Shown: one piece after another, positions 33,016-44,363 of the stretch | Position numbering within the stretch: position 1 is the first letter of the stretch | Layout: each line of letters begins with the position of its first letter | Origin: Euptelea pleiosperma | Lineage: Eukaryota > Streptophyta > Magnoliopsida > Ranunculales > Eupteleaceae | DNA length: 64,000 bases | Reading direction: 5' to 3' | NCBI GenBank assembly: GCA_035048495.1 | Contig: CM068553.1 | Location: forward strand, 12,726,520 to 12,790,519 | Notes under the pieces: generated by a model | What the model was told of the DNA's origin: nothing | Seen by the model: the letters and a program-made list of their open reading frames with translations, nothing else | Database searches by the model: none | Made by a program: the position numbers and the translations under genes

Positions 33016-33182
33016 CTAGTGGGTGGGTGGCCTATCGCCGCGACACTTCCCGACAAAGTATTTGCCAAAATCGAGTGTGAGTGGCTGAGATTCATCGTCC
33101 AGTTGGAGGATATGATCTCGACCCTTCTTTATTGAAGCCTATAGGAGGGGGAGACAACTGAGCTCCCTAAGCTCCCTTATGA
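33016..33182 (-). mobile_element. Single short Helitron, reverse orientation
   Basis: Read on the minus strand it begins TC (33182, after A) and ends CCACCCACCCACTAG (33016, before T). The middle TTGTCTCCCCCT, GAGATCATATCC, GAATCTCAGCCACTCACA and TTTTGGCAAATACTTTGTCG match the units at 26654-27508 and 47870-49273. The 3' hairpin is degraded. Its 5' 25 nt differ from the other copies. Confidence 0.75.
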
Positions 33183-34177
33183 TATAGATTATACACCGGA
33201 TATCATATCGCTATTTTTATCGACTTATTATATAACATATACATGCACCCCATTCGTCTAATCACTCGTGAAAATCACATGATCCCATCTACACCGTCTA
33301 GAGATCTCTCTTCTCGAGAATCTATACATCCCTTATCAGAGTATGGACAACTATCTCTCGAGCACAAGTTTAGCTTCAGCTATATGAATACGCTTGGATC
33401 AAAATTGTGGTCTTAGTTTTGCGATATGGGATCGATGCAATTTTCGTGTGATCAAGATCGAATTGATCGGCGTATACACCAAATTAAGCTGTTTATGTGT
33501 CCACATCATAGTAAAACCCTAAAATTTGATGATGTGGAGAAGAATAAGAAGGGTATTTGAGTAATTATAGGTCAAACAAGTTGCTGTTCTTGGTAGTTTG
33601 TTCATGGACTTGTCCAATCAAATTCAGTGCATCCTCAATTTGTTTTCTTGCCTTTCTCTTTTACATGGACAATTATATCCAAAATTAAAAAAAAAAAAAT
33701 AAATAAAAATTATATTAACTGCCAACTGTGCTGTCTCTATTAAATAATTAATTAAACTTTTTTTTTTAATTTTTTGAAACTTTAGCAAGTTCTCCTCTCA
33801 TAGACATTAAAAAAAACCAGCTTTTGTTGGGTCCGGAAACAAAGGGATCATTAAATTAAGTTAAATTAATGAAAGAACTGATTGAGATGATTAATCAATT
33901 TCTCGTGAGAAATATGATAAAATATCGCGATAAAAAGATGAAACAGAGTTCAGAGAAGTTCAGACAATATGATAATCTTTGAGCATTAACTCAGTTCTGT
34001 CGTATTAAAAGCTACTAATAGCTGCTTTAAAGCCTCAGATGGCATTTTTGTAAATAACTTCTGTTTTGAAGGGTGTTTTCGTCATGTAAAGTTGATATGT
34101 GATTTTCAAATAAATTTGTCTTTTTGCTCCGTGAAAGATCGTACTTCTGTGGTTTATCTGAGGTATACTTAGTGTCC

Positions 34178-34216
34178 GGACGGGCGGACGGGTGGACGGG
34201 TGGACGGGTGGAAGGA
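34178..34216 (+). repeat. Short tandem repeat GGACGGGT
   Basis: Four to five 8-bp units (CGGACGGGCGGACGGGTGGA and on) end in GGAAGG. It lies in otherwise unremarkable DNA. Confidence 0.9.
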
Positions 34217-34511
34217 GTTAGGACCTACCATTTGATTTGTTGTATGTAAGACAATAGGTCAAGTTATTGTCAAGGTCTAAAATCAAACTAATCGGATGGG
34301 TAGGATGATCTGATTGGGTCTAATTTTGGATCAAGGACCCGCCTTTTCTATCCTCTTGCTATACACACATCCATATCCATTCAAAAGTATGCTGTTGATC
34401 GTATGGTTACAATCATCAGATTAGTTTACGGTCCTACTTGGCAGGCAAATTGTTTGTAGTGACAAATGTTTGTAAGGAAAATGAAAGAAGGTAGAGAGAG
34501 ATGCTTGGCAA

Positions 34512-34995
34512 CATGGTTCGAAATCTCGGGATCCGAGGCCGGATCAATGTGCTCCGATTCCGATCCGGATCAGTCCGATTCAGGACAGGATAGGCCCATC
34601 TTGGCCGAGACAGTGTGGGATGACTCCTTTGGGAAATAGTGATCTCGGGGCGAGATGATCTATTTTTGGATCGGATCAGTGGGCTCTGATCCCGATCCGG
34701 ATCGCCGGATCCAGAACGGGATCGGCCTCATATTTTTGGGCCCACTAACCTCATGGATGTTTAGCCCACCCCTTGGTGGATATACATACTAAAAATCAGT
34801 CTGATTGGTTTTCCCTAACCATAGATTTTAGCACTTTTTAAGATTAATTATAGCCCTTGGATTCAAACATATTTTTGAATATTTTGTGGGTAGTTCATCC
34901 AACGGCTAAAAATTATCAATCAAGCTGATTTTTGGTATGTATATCCCCCACCAAGGGATGGGCTGAACATTCATGCGGTTATTGGGCCATGACAG
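34512..34995. mobile_element. Two adjacent MITE remnants
   Basis: Positions 34512-34735 start CATGGTTCGAAATCTCGGGA and repeat GATCCGGATC-type words, the family of 31630-32123. Positions 34736-34990 are a foldback whose arms read GGGCCCACTAACCTCATGGA and the mirror ending GGTTATTGGGCC, with CAGTCTGATTGG / CAATCAAGCTGATT inside. No exact duplications were fixed. Confidence 0.65.
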
Positions 34996-35182
34996 CCCTC
35001 TCCATCGACTGCATCCAAAGTACGGTAGAAAATGTATTCAGCCACTTTTTTACTGTAAAATTTAACAAATTCTTTTTGCAAAAAATGACGAGCCTGGTGC
35101 AAAGGGATACTTAACGTTGCCGTTATAACTGACATTTGACTAAAGAAAAGGATACAGATAAATAATGGATAAAAGATAAAAT

Positions 35183-35524
35183 CAAGGTTTAAAAGGGGCC
35201 GTTATTACGGTATAATGGACTGGGGCGTTACTGTTTTTTCCGTTATAGCGGATCGTAACTCACAGGGGCAAAACGGAAAAAATGGGAAAATAACAAAAAA
35301 TAACAGAAATAACTGAAAAAATGCCGTTGAAATTCAAATTTTCATGAAAAAATAATGGAAAACAAATGCCTTATTTTAACAAAATTGTTATAGAAAATAA
35401 GGTCTTTAATTTCGTTATAACAGAAAAATGATGGAAAATAGTGGCCGTTATTTTACGAGTGTTAAAAGATAAAACGTAATGGGGGTGGTCCGAATCCATT
35501 ATAACGGCAGTTTTTAAAACGATG
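35183..35524. mobile_element. hAT-type MITE with exact 8-bp target duplication
   Basis: Tips are CAAGGTTTAAAAGGGGCCG and the mirror of CATCGTTTTAAAAA. The flanks are GATAAAAT on both sides (35175-35182 and 35525-35532). CCGTTATAACGG-type subterminal palindromes are numerous. This is the best preserved copy of the family, 1.5 kb upstream of the GRAS gene. Confidence 0.93.
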
Positions 35525-35532
35525 GATAAAAT

Positions 35533-36483
35533 AATGACTGTTAGTTCTGTTATAACGGCTGTTATAATAGTAAGCTCGTTTATTGGGTTTTGTGAACTGC
35601 CGTTAAAACGTTTTTCTTTTTTTAACTACGGATTGAAACTTTGAACTTTGAAGCGCTACCTACAAACCAAGGTTACATTACAATCACATTGTAAGCGCAA
35701 TTGACAACATAGAAGCCCTTGGAAGTTGGAACCCATAGTGGGTCCCACCGATGAGATGATTATAATCGCCAATCAACTTGATATGGAAGATCTTCAAGAT
35801 GAAAACCATATCGAATGGTAATGGGTCCCTAGACACTTCTGAGCTCTGCATGCATGCCACCTGACCTAAATGTACTGTATGCTTCGAACATACAGCTTAA
35901 GCAATAAAATGACTAACAAGCCCCTACTTTTTGAAAATGACAAAAAAGCCCCTGGTCATTGCAGACCGTACTTTACTGCTTTTATTACTTACTTTTAGGG
36001 GTCCCAGAAAGGGACGGTCAATCAAAAAACAGAAAACCTCGCCGCCATTGGTCGAGAAGACTCGAACTCGGGACGTGCTCTAACCGTTACAATAACCCCC
36101 ACCCTCATCTGTTAATCACAGCCACACATCTTCATCCCCCCGATTTCTCGTTATTTTCAAATCTCAAACCGAAATCTCCCGCCCCCCCGTTATCTCATCT
36201 CCTCAGATTTAGTTTCGAAAACCAGACCGAAAACATCAATTCTATGAAATTCCCAAATTACCCCTAAATAATCTTCACGTGAATATGGACAAAATTAGAA
36301 TAAAGAAAATTTCAGAAGGGTATGATGGGAATAAAAATAAATAAATAAATAAAAAATAAAAGAAAAAAGCAGTTCTACAGTGGGGGTGGTGACAGAAACT
36401 CAGAGGGAGAGAGATAAATAAGTCGAAAAACAAACCACAAAAAAGATTTAATAAATAAAAAAATAAAATTAAAAATTTCAATA
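35533..36483 (+). promoter_or_regulatory. Upstream region of the GRAS gene
   Basis: This is unique sequence between a MITE and the GA-rich leader. The frame 35959-36267 is Pro/Ser/His-rich without a recognised domain and I do not call it a gene. No core promoter element can be fixed. The transcription start is unknown. Confidence 0.4.
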
Positions 36484-36496
36484 AAATTAAAAATTT

Positions 36497-36497
36497 C

Positions 36498-36538
<41 letters not shown>

Positions 36539-36692
36539 GGGAGGGGGGGAAGGGCACTTTATTACCTTTTTTATGTTGCACGCATCCATGGGCAGAACAG
36601 AGAAGGGACAGGGTACTACTACTAGGACAAAAGAGAGAAGAAGAGGAGAAGAACAAGGGTTATAGAGAGAGAGAGAGAGAGAGAGGGGGGGA
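36497..36692 (+). repeat. GA microsatellites in the GRAS leader/promoter
   Basis: AG runs occupy about 36498-36532 and 36664-36688, each ending in a G-rich stretch. GA/CT repeats near transcription starts are frequent in plant developmental genes and can bind BBR/BPC factors; such binding here is inference. Confidence 0.85.
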
Positions 36693-36698
36693 GAAGAA

Positions 36699-36749
36699 AT
36701 GGAGTTGCAGAGGAGGAGACAAAGAGAGGTTCAGAGGGAGATAAGATGA
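36699..36749 (+). CDS. Upstream ORF 1 in the GRAS leader
   Basis: This 16-codon ORF begins ATGGAGTTGCAG and ends at TGA (36747-36749). Its stop overlaps the start of the next upstream ORF as ATGA. If the leader begins upstream of 36699, this ORF would be met first by scanning ribosomes. Translation is unproven. Confidence 0.4.
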   Translation: MELQRRRQREVQREIR

Positions 36750-36817
36750 AGAAGAAGAGCAGGAGTTGCAGGTGTGTGTGTGGTGAAATGGGTTTCTTGA
36801 GGTGCATGTGTATCTAA
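36746..36817 (+). CDS. Upstream ORF 2 in the GRAS leader
   Basis: This 23-codon ORF starts MKKKSRSCRCVCGEM and is unusually Cys- and Lys/Arg-rich. It starts within the stop of upstream ORF 1 (ATGA) and ends 209 nt before the main ATG. It may lower translation of the main protein or be meaningless; no homologue is known to me. Confidence 0.4.
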   Translation: MKKKSRSCRCVCGEMGFLRCMCI

Positions 36818-37026
36818 CAAGTGGTGGTAGTGGTAGAGTTGTTTAAGCTTGGACCTGCAAAATCTGCTTAGATTTTGTTTTTTCCATTAATGGCCAACCC
36901 ATTTGGTTTAGAAACCTCTCATTGAGAAACTCCTCTCTGAAACCCATTTCTTTGTTGTGGGATTTTGTTTTGTTTTTTGTTTGATTTTTGGAGATTTTTG
37001 GATTCTGGGTTTTGTTAAAATTTTAG

Positions 37027-39468
37027 ATGAAAGGGATGCCCTTTAATTTGCAGGGGAAGAAGGGGGTGTTAGAAGTTGCAGAGATTTCTTCGATATCTTC
37101 GGTTTCTTCTGGGAAGTGGAAGAAGGAAGGTAGTTGTCTTGGTAGCGAACCTACTTCTGTTCTGGATACGAGGAGGAGTCCTAGCCCTCTTACATCGACG
37201 TCAACCCTGTCTTCTTCCTTGGGCGGAGGCAGCGGTTCTACCGACACTGCCGGCGTGGCTTCTGTTTCCGATAATCCCCCTCAGAAATGGCCGCCTTCCC
37301 TAGAGGACAGCTCGGCTGCAGCAGCTGAGCCACCCTGCAGCGGCGGCGGAGGCGGCGGCTCTGGAAATCGGAAAGACGAATGGGCTTCGGAGCTTCAACC
37401 GATTCCGACCGCTTTAGAGATCATTAGCGGTGGTGGTGGAACGGGAGCAGAAAAATGTGGTGGGCTTGGTATGGAAGACTGGGAGAGTATGTTATCGGAA
37501 ACCGCGACTTCTCCGAGCCAAGACCAGTCTCTTCTTCGATGGATCATGGGCGATGTCGACGACTCATCTTCGGGTTTGAAGCAGTTGTTGCAAGGAGGTG
37601 GTGTTGCGGAGTTAGAAAGCAATGCTGGGTTTGGGATCGTCGATCCGAGTTTTGGGTTTGAATCCATAGGAGGTGGAGGTGGAGGTGGAGGTGGAGCTGG
37701 TTCTGGTTCTGCTTCTGCCATGAATATGAACTTGGGTGGTACCACCATTTCTCCTTCTTTAGCTGTTGCTGCATCTGGGTTTCCTCTCAACAATGGAAGA
37801 ATTGGTTCAAATTCAATCGCAAACCCATCTTCTCTTCCTAATTACAACAAAGTCCCTTGCTTTGGTTCTAATAACAGTAGTAACAGTAACCCTCCAAACC
37901 CCATTTTCTCTCCTTCACCAAATAGTCTTCCTCTCAATCTTCCTCTCCCTCCCGGCGTATTTTATCAGCAGCAACAGCAGTTTGAACCACCAGACGAAAA
38001 GCCTCAGCTTTTCAATCCTCAGCTTCTGATAAACCAGCACCAAAACCATTCTACCCAAAACCCACCTTTCTTTGTTCCCTTATCCTACGCCCAACAAGAA
38101 CAGCACCTCCTTCTGCCGCCGCAACCGAAGCGCCACCATCCGGGTGTCGCCGATTCGAGCTGTCAGATCCCGAAGGTTCAATTCCCAGATTCCGGTCAAG
38201 AGCATTTCATACGAAGGCAACAACAGCTACAGCAACAGCAGCAGCAGCAGCAACAACAAGGGTTCCCTCATCAGCTACAATTGCTTCCTAATCATCTTCA
38301 ACAGAGGCCGATGATGCCGACGAAGCTGAAGGTGATAGGGGCTGGCGACGAAGCGGCCCACCACCAGCATCAGCATCACCAGCAGCAGCAGCAGGCGATG
38401 GTCGACCAGCTCTTTAAGGCCGCCGAGCTGGTTGAGACCGGGAATTTTGTACACGCGCGAGGGATATTGGCGCGGCTCAATCACCAGCTCTCCCCCGTCG
38501 GAAAGCCCCTTCAAAGGGCTGCTTTCTACTTCAAGGAGGCCCTGCAACTGCTCCTCATTACTAACAACAATGTGGGAACTTCTCCTCCTCAAAGGACTTG
38601 CAACCCTTATGATATCATTTTCAAGATCACAGCATGCAAGTCCTTCTCCGATATATCTCCGATCCTGCAATTCGTGAATTTCACCTGCAACCAAGCCCTT
38701 CTTGAAGCATTAGATGGCTTCAATCGCATTCACATAATTGATTTTGATATTGGGCTTGGTGGGCAATGGTCTTCCTTTATGCAGGAAATTGCAATGAGGA
38801 TTGGCGGTGCTCCGTCACTGAAGATCACCGCTTTTGCCTCCCCCTCGTCACACGACCACCCCCTTGAACTAGTCCTTACTCGAGAGAACCTATCCCACTT
38901 TGCTAACGACCTCGGCATCTCGTTCGAAATTGATATAGTTAGCCTTGATTCATTTGAGCAAGCTTCCTGGTTGTCTGAGAGCGAAGCAGTTGCCGTGAAC
39001 CTCCCAGTTGGGTCGTCCTCGAATCACCCCTCCCTGCTTCGCCTTGTGAAGCAGCTTTCGCCCAAGATTGTGGTGTCTGTGGACCGAGGGTATGACCGCA
39101 GCGACCTACCCTTCTCGCAGCACTTCCTCCATGCCCTTCAGTCGCACTCGATCTTGTTAGACTCCCTTGATGCCATGAATGCAAACTCCGATAGTATGCA
39201 CAAAATTGAGAAGTACTTGCTCCAGCCGAGGATTGAAACCACTGTGTTGGGACGCCACCGTGCCCTGGACAAGATGCCACCTTGGAGGACCCTCTTTGCA
39301 TCGGCCGGGTTCTCCCCTGTTAACTTCAGTAATTTTACTGAGAATCAGGCCGAGTGCCTGTTGAAGAGGTTTCCAGTGAGGGGATTCCATGTGGAGAAGC
39401 GCCAGGCTTCACTTCTTCTCTGCTGGCAGCGACGGGAACTTGTCTCAGCATCAGCTTGGAGGTGCTGA
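37027..39468 (+). CDS. HAM: GRAS transcription regulator, HAIRY MERISTEM / SCL6 type
   Basis: This intronless gene encodes 813 residues and acts in the nucleus. HAM proteins keep shoot and root meristems undifferentiated, partly as WUSCHEL/WOX cofactors. The start is supported by MKGMPFNLQGKKG, the family's usual N-terminus. The N-terminal half is disordered: Ser/Gly-rich, GMEDWESML (148-156) and SLLRWIMGDVDD (168-179), both family motifs, then poly-Gly (~218-226), Asn/Pro-rich and poly-Gln (~398-417). The GRAS domain runs from about 458 to the end: LHRI (MVDQLFKAAELVETGNFVHA), the VHIID-type block IHIIDFDIGLGGQW (568-581), a PFYRE-like region, and a SAW region with PPWRTLFASAGFSP ending LVSASAWRC. 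A miR171 site lies at codons 479-486. The length is typical of the family (about 550-840), slightly long because of Gln/Gly tracts. Confidence 0.97.
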   Translation: MKGMPFNLQGKKGVLEVAEISSISSVSSGKWKKEGSCLGSEPTSVLDTRRSPSPLTSTSTLSSSLGGGSGSTDTAGVASVSDNPPQKWPPSLEDSSAAAAEPPCSGGGGGGSGNRKDEWASELQPIPTALEIISGGGGTGAEKCGGLGMEDWESMLSETATSPSQDQSLLRWIMGDVDDSSSGLKQLLQGGGVAELESNAGFGIVDPSFGFESIGGGGGGGGGAGSGSASAMNMNLGGTTISPSLAVAASGFPLNNGRIGSNSIANPSSLPNYNKVPCFGSNNSSNSNPPNPIFSPSPNSLPLNLPLPPGVFYQQQQQFEPPDEKPQLFNPQLLINQHQNHSTQNPPFFVPLSYAQQEQHLLLPPQPKRHHPGVADSSCQIPKVQFPDSGQEHFIRRQQQLQQQQQQQQQQGFPHQLQLLPNHLQQRPMMPTKLKVIGAGDEAAHHQHQHHQQQQQAMVDQLFKAAELVETGNFVHARGILARLNHQLSPVGKPLQRAAFYFKEALQLLLITNNNVGTSPPQRTCNPYDIIFKITACKSFSDISPILQFVNFTCNQALLEALDGFNRIHIIDFDIGLGGQWSSFMQEIAMRIGGAPSLKITAFASPSSHDHPLELVLTRENLSHFANDLGISFEIDIVSLDSFEQASWLSESEAVAVNLPVGSSSNHPSLLRLVKQLSPKIVVSVDRGYDRSDLPFSQHFLHALQSHSILLDSLDAMNANSDSMHKIEKYLLQPRIETTVLGRHRALDKMPPWRTLFASAGFSPVNFSNFTENQAECLLKRFPVRGFHVEKRQASLLLCWQRRELVSASAWRC
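38463..38483 (+). promoter_or_regulatory. miR171 target site in the GRAS mRNA
   Basis: The 21-nt stretch starting GATATTGGCGCGG and ending CTCAATCA is the known SCL6/22/27 target of miR171 and appears fully complementary to its common form. It encodes GILARLNH at residues 479-486, in LHRI of the GRAS domain. It predicts cleavage of the transcript near the middle of the site. Confidence 0.95.
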
Positions 39469-41330
39469 GCAGCAGAATTTTCGCAGGCAAGAAGGTTGGC
39501 TTGTACCATTTCACATCTCTCACAAAGGTGCCACATAACTTACTACTCTACTCTTTGATCTTAATAAATCTAAAATTATGGTGATGACACCTATTTTGTG
39601 ACTTCCTCTTTGTGCACCTTCTTGCCTGTGATTCTCCTCTTCTCATTGTCTATGTGGTTCAGGCAAATTGTTTCTTAGTTAAACAAAACATTTTAGAAAC
39701 TGGAAGGTCTAGTACAGTCACCTTTCTTTCTTTCTTTCTTTCTTTCTATATTTTGGACATGGGTATTACTACTATGTTGTTTTAATGTTATGGTGAGAAG
39801 CAGCTCTTGCTTCTGGTTAAGGTGGTGGTGGTGGTTTGTTGTACACTTGACAACAAGAAAAAACGGAAATGAAAAAGAAGAATTTAACCCACCCAAGATT
39901 TTGTTTTTTTTTTTTTGTGCGCGATGGTGTGGATTATTATTTTGAATACATGCTTCGATTTGAGGTAATTCTAGTCTCCTAACTTTATATGGAATTCATG
40001 TTTTATATTCAGTCATCAGTTCTTATGTTACGTAGATGTCGGTTTCTTCCAATTAGGTAGAGATTTTGTTTGTTGCACATAGATGATGCCTTAATAACAG
40101 GTTACGTTTATCGTTCTATGTGATACACCTCACAGGAATGCCTATGTTCACCTTGTGTTGTCTGGGGAGTGTCTCCCTATTGAGTTTCCATAGAAGCATC
40201 TCGTGAAACAGGTTTCATTTTGTTCATAGTGCAACCCACATTACGGATCCTCCTCACCTGCCCCAAAAAAAATTGGAAATTGTTCACTTAGGGTGCTGAT
40301 GGAACTTGGAAGATAGATCATCACCATAACATGGTGATCCTTATCTTGCTTACGCTTGTGCAGTCTCATGGCCTTGTGTGTATCTATTAGATAGTGCATT
40401 TAGCTAATTTTCACTATGTTGTTAGTTGAGCTTGTGCAAATAAATTAGTTTTTACTGTGATCGGAGGATGTTGGTGTCAGTTCCTCTGTTGGTACTTGTT
40501 AGGAATCCAGTGTTCCAGCTTGATGGTAGTGGTTGTTTTCTGAAGAAACATACAGAAATACAGATAAGTTTCATGTCTCTTAGCTGTTTCCTCTAGTCTC
40601 CCTGGATGAAAGTCATATTCTAAATGGAATTTGCATTTACTTATATATGATCACGTTAATTCCCTAGTAGATATTGAATTTTATGGGTATTGTTGATGTC
40701 GGTATAATTTTGGCCTAAGTTAACTGTCGACCAGATGGATCCATGCTCGATTGCTCGTTGAATTGCAAGTCCTGCACCCAAGCTAGACAATCATTCCTTT
40801 GCTTAGTGATTTTCATGTACAGAATACAGCAAAGGAAACATATTGTTGGATTTGTTGAGGTGGGTGGTCGTGGAAGTAGTTCTTTTAATGAAATCTGGCT
40901 TCTTTTGAACCATGGAATTGCTCTGGGTGTTGCTATGTGTACATTTGTTCCACCACTTGCTTATATCTGCTCTGCTTTACTTGTTTGCATCTTCAAATTT
41001 TGTTGGAAGTGCAAAGAATTTTGATTTGGGTCCCATGTTTGATTGAATGACTTTTTCAGTTCCTCTGTTTGCTCATTGTCATAATGTTATCTGTGGAGTT
41101 TTGTCTGTTATGATATGAACAAGGAACATCCACTAGAATATCTTCATGAACATGCTTTTTTGAGCCTGAGCTTGTGATACATAGCAAGACCATGGTGTTG
41201 GGTTTCAAATCATTTTTCTGCCTGGTAGTCTTTTCTAAACATTGTGGACCTGTTGGGGGCAGTGTTTGGTAGCACCATAACAAGCATTCTAATGAGGAAC
41301 AGAGTATGGTTCCTACCAAACACTCCCACA
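39469..41330 (+). other. 3' flank of the GRAS gene
   Basis: AATAAA at 39563-39568 is a candidate poly(A) signal, 95 nt after the stop. A CTTT microsatellite lies at 39722-39746. The 93-codon frame at 40743-41024 has a hydrophobic end but no recognised domain. The DNA looks unique, with no clear TE. Confidence 0.5.
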
Positions 41331-42622
41331 GTTTTAATATAAACTGTACTTAAAGAGGCCTATAGATCGGATGATTATAACAATCTGATCTATCGCGATT
41401 TTGAAAATGGTCAGTAAATCGAATGAACATTCAGTAACTCGACCGTGTTAATTTCTGTCGTAGGAGGTCTCAACAATTGGATGGTGGGTCGCACTCTCTT
41501 GCATGTCTGCGACGCGTACGGCTGCATTATTTAAAGATTTGATTAATGTATTTAATTATAAACGCGGGGTTTAAGATTATATATTGAAATAATATTAGAA
41601 TATGCATGTTGCTGCTGCTGCTATCCCTACTTAGTACTATTATTGTACATTGAATTTGCTAATGTTTTGGATAGTCTTTATACCTCTCCTAATCAAACCC
41701 ACATGGCTCATGTTCAATTGGACCTCCACATTATTTTTTTTAATTTTTTTTTTGGATGGAAACTTGTATTGAGAGACCATGTTGCAGGTGAGAATGGAAG
41801 GTTTTATATAAATAATAAATATATGAATATAAAATGGGAAATGGGAAATTTAGGAAATTAAAAATTTCATGAGAACATGCCATGTATGGACAAAAACCTT
41901 GATGAAATCCTTTTCTTTTTTTCTTCTGTGTTTGTTTAAAACTTTAAACAAAGCAATATAACAGGTCGGTTTCATTGAAAACGAACGTCTAAAAATCCCT
42001 GCAAACAACAACCTCGATAATGGTGAAGGGATTATTAAAATCTCTCTCCTCTTTCTTGATCTTGAGATTGATTTGGTTTGTGCCTTTTTTTAAGTTTGAA
42101 GTTCTTAGGTTTCTGACTAATGGAGGTTGGATTAAGGGGAAGATTAAAATAAGGAGTTTGCTTGGGTCATATGGATGGTGACAGGATTTCTTTATGCCGG
42201 GCCACCACCAGCCACTATACTGTGTTGGTTTTCTGAAGATGGGGTTGAACTTTTGTGTAAAGCCTCTCTCTGTGGTTGGTGTCACAGTGGTCCTCAGTCC
42301 TGACCATCCCCTCTTGATGGCCCACTTGATGATGATCCTTATCTGATCAATCTGTTTGTTTTTCTTTTTCTTTTTCTTATGATTGACTCATTTTGTTAGA
42401 CTGAATATCAGTGGATCAATGGCCTTGATTGTAGGATGGTTTCTTGTAGTGTGTATGATATCACACCATGGATTCATACACCCTTGTGGTGTGTGAGCCC
42501 CCGTGTCTCACACACGCGTCTCAATTAGAGCAACTTGATTGAGACGTTTTGGGTGCCCATAATGAGCTAATGGTGATGCCCATCTACTCCTCCCAACATG
42601 TGCCTCTTGTGTACGGTAGTTG
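41331..42622. other. Intergenic DNA, no gene identified
   Basis: This holds a TGC microsatellite (near 41608-41620) and scattered AT-rich stretches. The minus frame 42285-41989 has no recognised domain. Confidence 0.4.
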
Positions 42623-43239
42623 GGTTATTTTGACACGCCTTATATTGACACGTCATATAATGTGCCACGTGGGGTCTACATGGAAATGAAGCAAGGGCTG
42701 ATTTTTGGTTTGGAAAATCGCCTCAACCATGGAGATCATTCTTGGGAAAAAATCACCTTATTTCAACATTGCCCTACTAAAGTAGGTTACAAATTGAAGA
42801 ATTTTGGACCGTTCATTTCACCGTTAAGTCATCCAGGGTTTGAATCAGGGTTTAAAAGGGGCCGTTATAACGGTATAACAGACTAGGTGCGTTACTGTTT
42901 TTTCCGTTATAACATATTGTAACGCAGGGACAAAAATGGGAAAATAATGGAGAAAACAGCGCTAAAAATCAAATTTTCCATAAAATTTAAACGGAAATAA
43001 CGGACGTTTTCTAACAATTTTTTTAAAATGGTGCATAACATAACGGGGGGAGGTCTGGATTCGTTGTAACGGCTATTATTTTCGTTATAATGGCCGTTTT
43101 TTAAACCATGGTTAGAAAATTTGCTGATTTTTTTTAAGAGGAAGATCTCCATGATGAGGTGTTTGGCTTCACCAAAAATCAGTCCTAAACTCATCTCCAT
43201 GTTGGCCCCACAAGAGCATGTTCATGTGTCAAAATAACC
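42623..43239. mobile_element. Foldback MITE with nested hAT MITE (42846-43110)
   Basis: Outer arms are GGTTATTTTGACACG on the left and its mirror GTGTCAAAATAACC on the right; GGGCTGATTTTTGGT / CCAAAAATCAGTCC lie inside. The inner element starts CAGGGTTTAAAAGGGGCC (42846), ends GTTTTTTAAACCATG (43110), and has flanks GTTTGAAT / GTTAGAAA (6 of 8 equal), a decayed hAT duplication. Confidence 0.75.
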
Positions 43240-43267
43240 TGATCTTTGTTGGTAATATTAATATATG

Positions 43268-43570
43268 GGTCAGTTTATTTTGACACGTCTTTTTAGGGCA
43301 ATAGGGCTGATTCTTGGTGAGGATAATCTCCTTATCATGGAGATCATCTTCAAAAAACAAGCCAATTCTGAAACTTCTAACCCTATCAAAAAAAGCACTA
43401 AAAGTTAAACAGTGAAATGGACGGTCCATACATAAAGGCTTAAAATATTGAAATGGACAGATTTTTTTTGTCAAGATGGTCTCCATTGTCACCAAAAAAA
43501 AAAAAAATCAGCACTTTATTCATCTCCGTGTGGGTCCCACATAAGTGTGTCAACATTAACTTTACCCTGT
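43268..43570. mobile_element. Second foldback MITE of the TTATTTTGACACG family
   Basis: GTTTATTTTGACACGTC (left) and GTGTGTCAACATTAAC (right) are arms related to those of 42623-43239. GGGCTGATTCTTGGTGAGGA and its mirrored ACCAAAAA..AATCAGCAC lie inside. An A run of about 15 nt sits in the right half. Confidence 0.65.
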
Positions 43571-43688
43571 TTTGGACGTGTTAAAATAGGGTAATCTGAG
43601 ATTTGTAATTTTATTATGTTGTTTAAGAGAGTTGACACGCCATTTGCACGCAATGGTAGGGCTAACTCTATTTATATATATACTATAG

Positions 43689-44069
43689 GGGTCGGGCTCG
43701 GGCTCCGTTGACAGATCTAAAATGACAGGGAGACAATATAAGCCAGGTGGCACACTGTTACAGGACTCTGACCGTACGGATGTTTGTCCTATCCCATGGT
43801 GGACCTACAAACCAAAAATCAGCCTGATTAGTGATTTATAGGCTTTGGATTAGACTTATTTTCATGGGATGATCTCAACTGTGGGAATTGGAGCAGTATT
43901 TGAGGTACAAAGATGCAACACTTATAAATCACTAATCAGGCTGATTTTTGTTTTGTAGGTCCATCATGGGATAGGATAAACATCCGTACGGTCAGAGTCT
44001 TGTAACAGTATGCCACCTGGCTTATATTGTATTCCTGTCATTTTAGATCTGTCAACTGAAGCCCGACCC
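43689..44069. mobile_element. Mutator-type MITE, sister of 27523-27916
   Basis: Tips are GGGGTCGGGCTCGGG and GAAGCCCGACCC. The flanks ATACTATAG (43680-43688) and ATAATATAG (44070-44078) agree at 8 of 9 bases. The interior matches the copy at 27523 across the full length, including CCGTACGGATGTTTGTCCTA and the central GATTAGTGATTTATAGG foldback. Confidence 0.9.
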
Positions 44070-44363
44070 ATAATATAGTTTAGGGTGGTTGGTAATGTCG
44101 TGATGGAACCTCAACATCATCAACTTTTACTACATCATAACAACCAAATCTCTGTCTTACTAGACATCAGGATCTAATGGTTGATTACCTTGTTTAAACT
44201 ACCTAAAACTTTGACTTTGACCTTTTAAGCTAAGTTTTACAATTTACAAATCAGGATGATTGGAAGAAACTGTCCTCCCTGATCTCAGATGTACACGTGG
44301 CACATATCAAGGGGTTGAAACCTACTATTCCTTGGATCCGATCAAGAAGATCCTGTAGTGCCA

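Noticed and set aside
40743..41024. 93-codon frame 3' of the GRAS gene
   Set aside because: No domain, no splice context; hydrophobic end typical of T-rich DNA.
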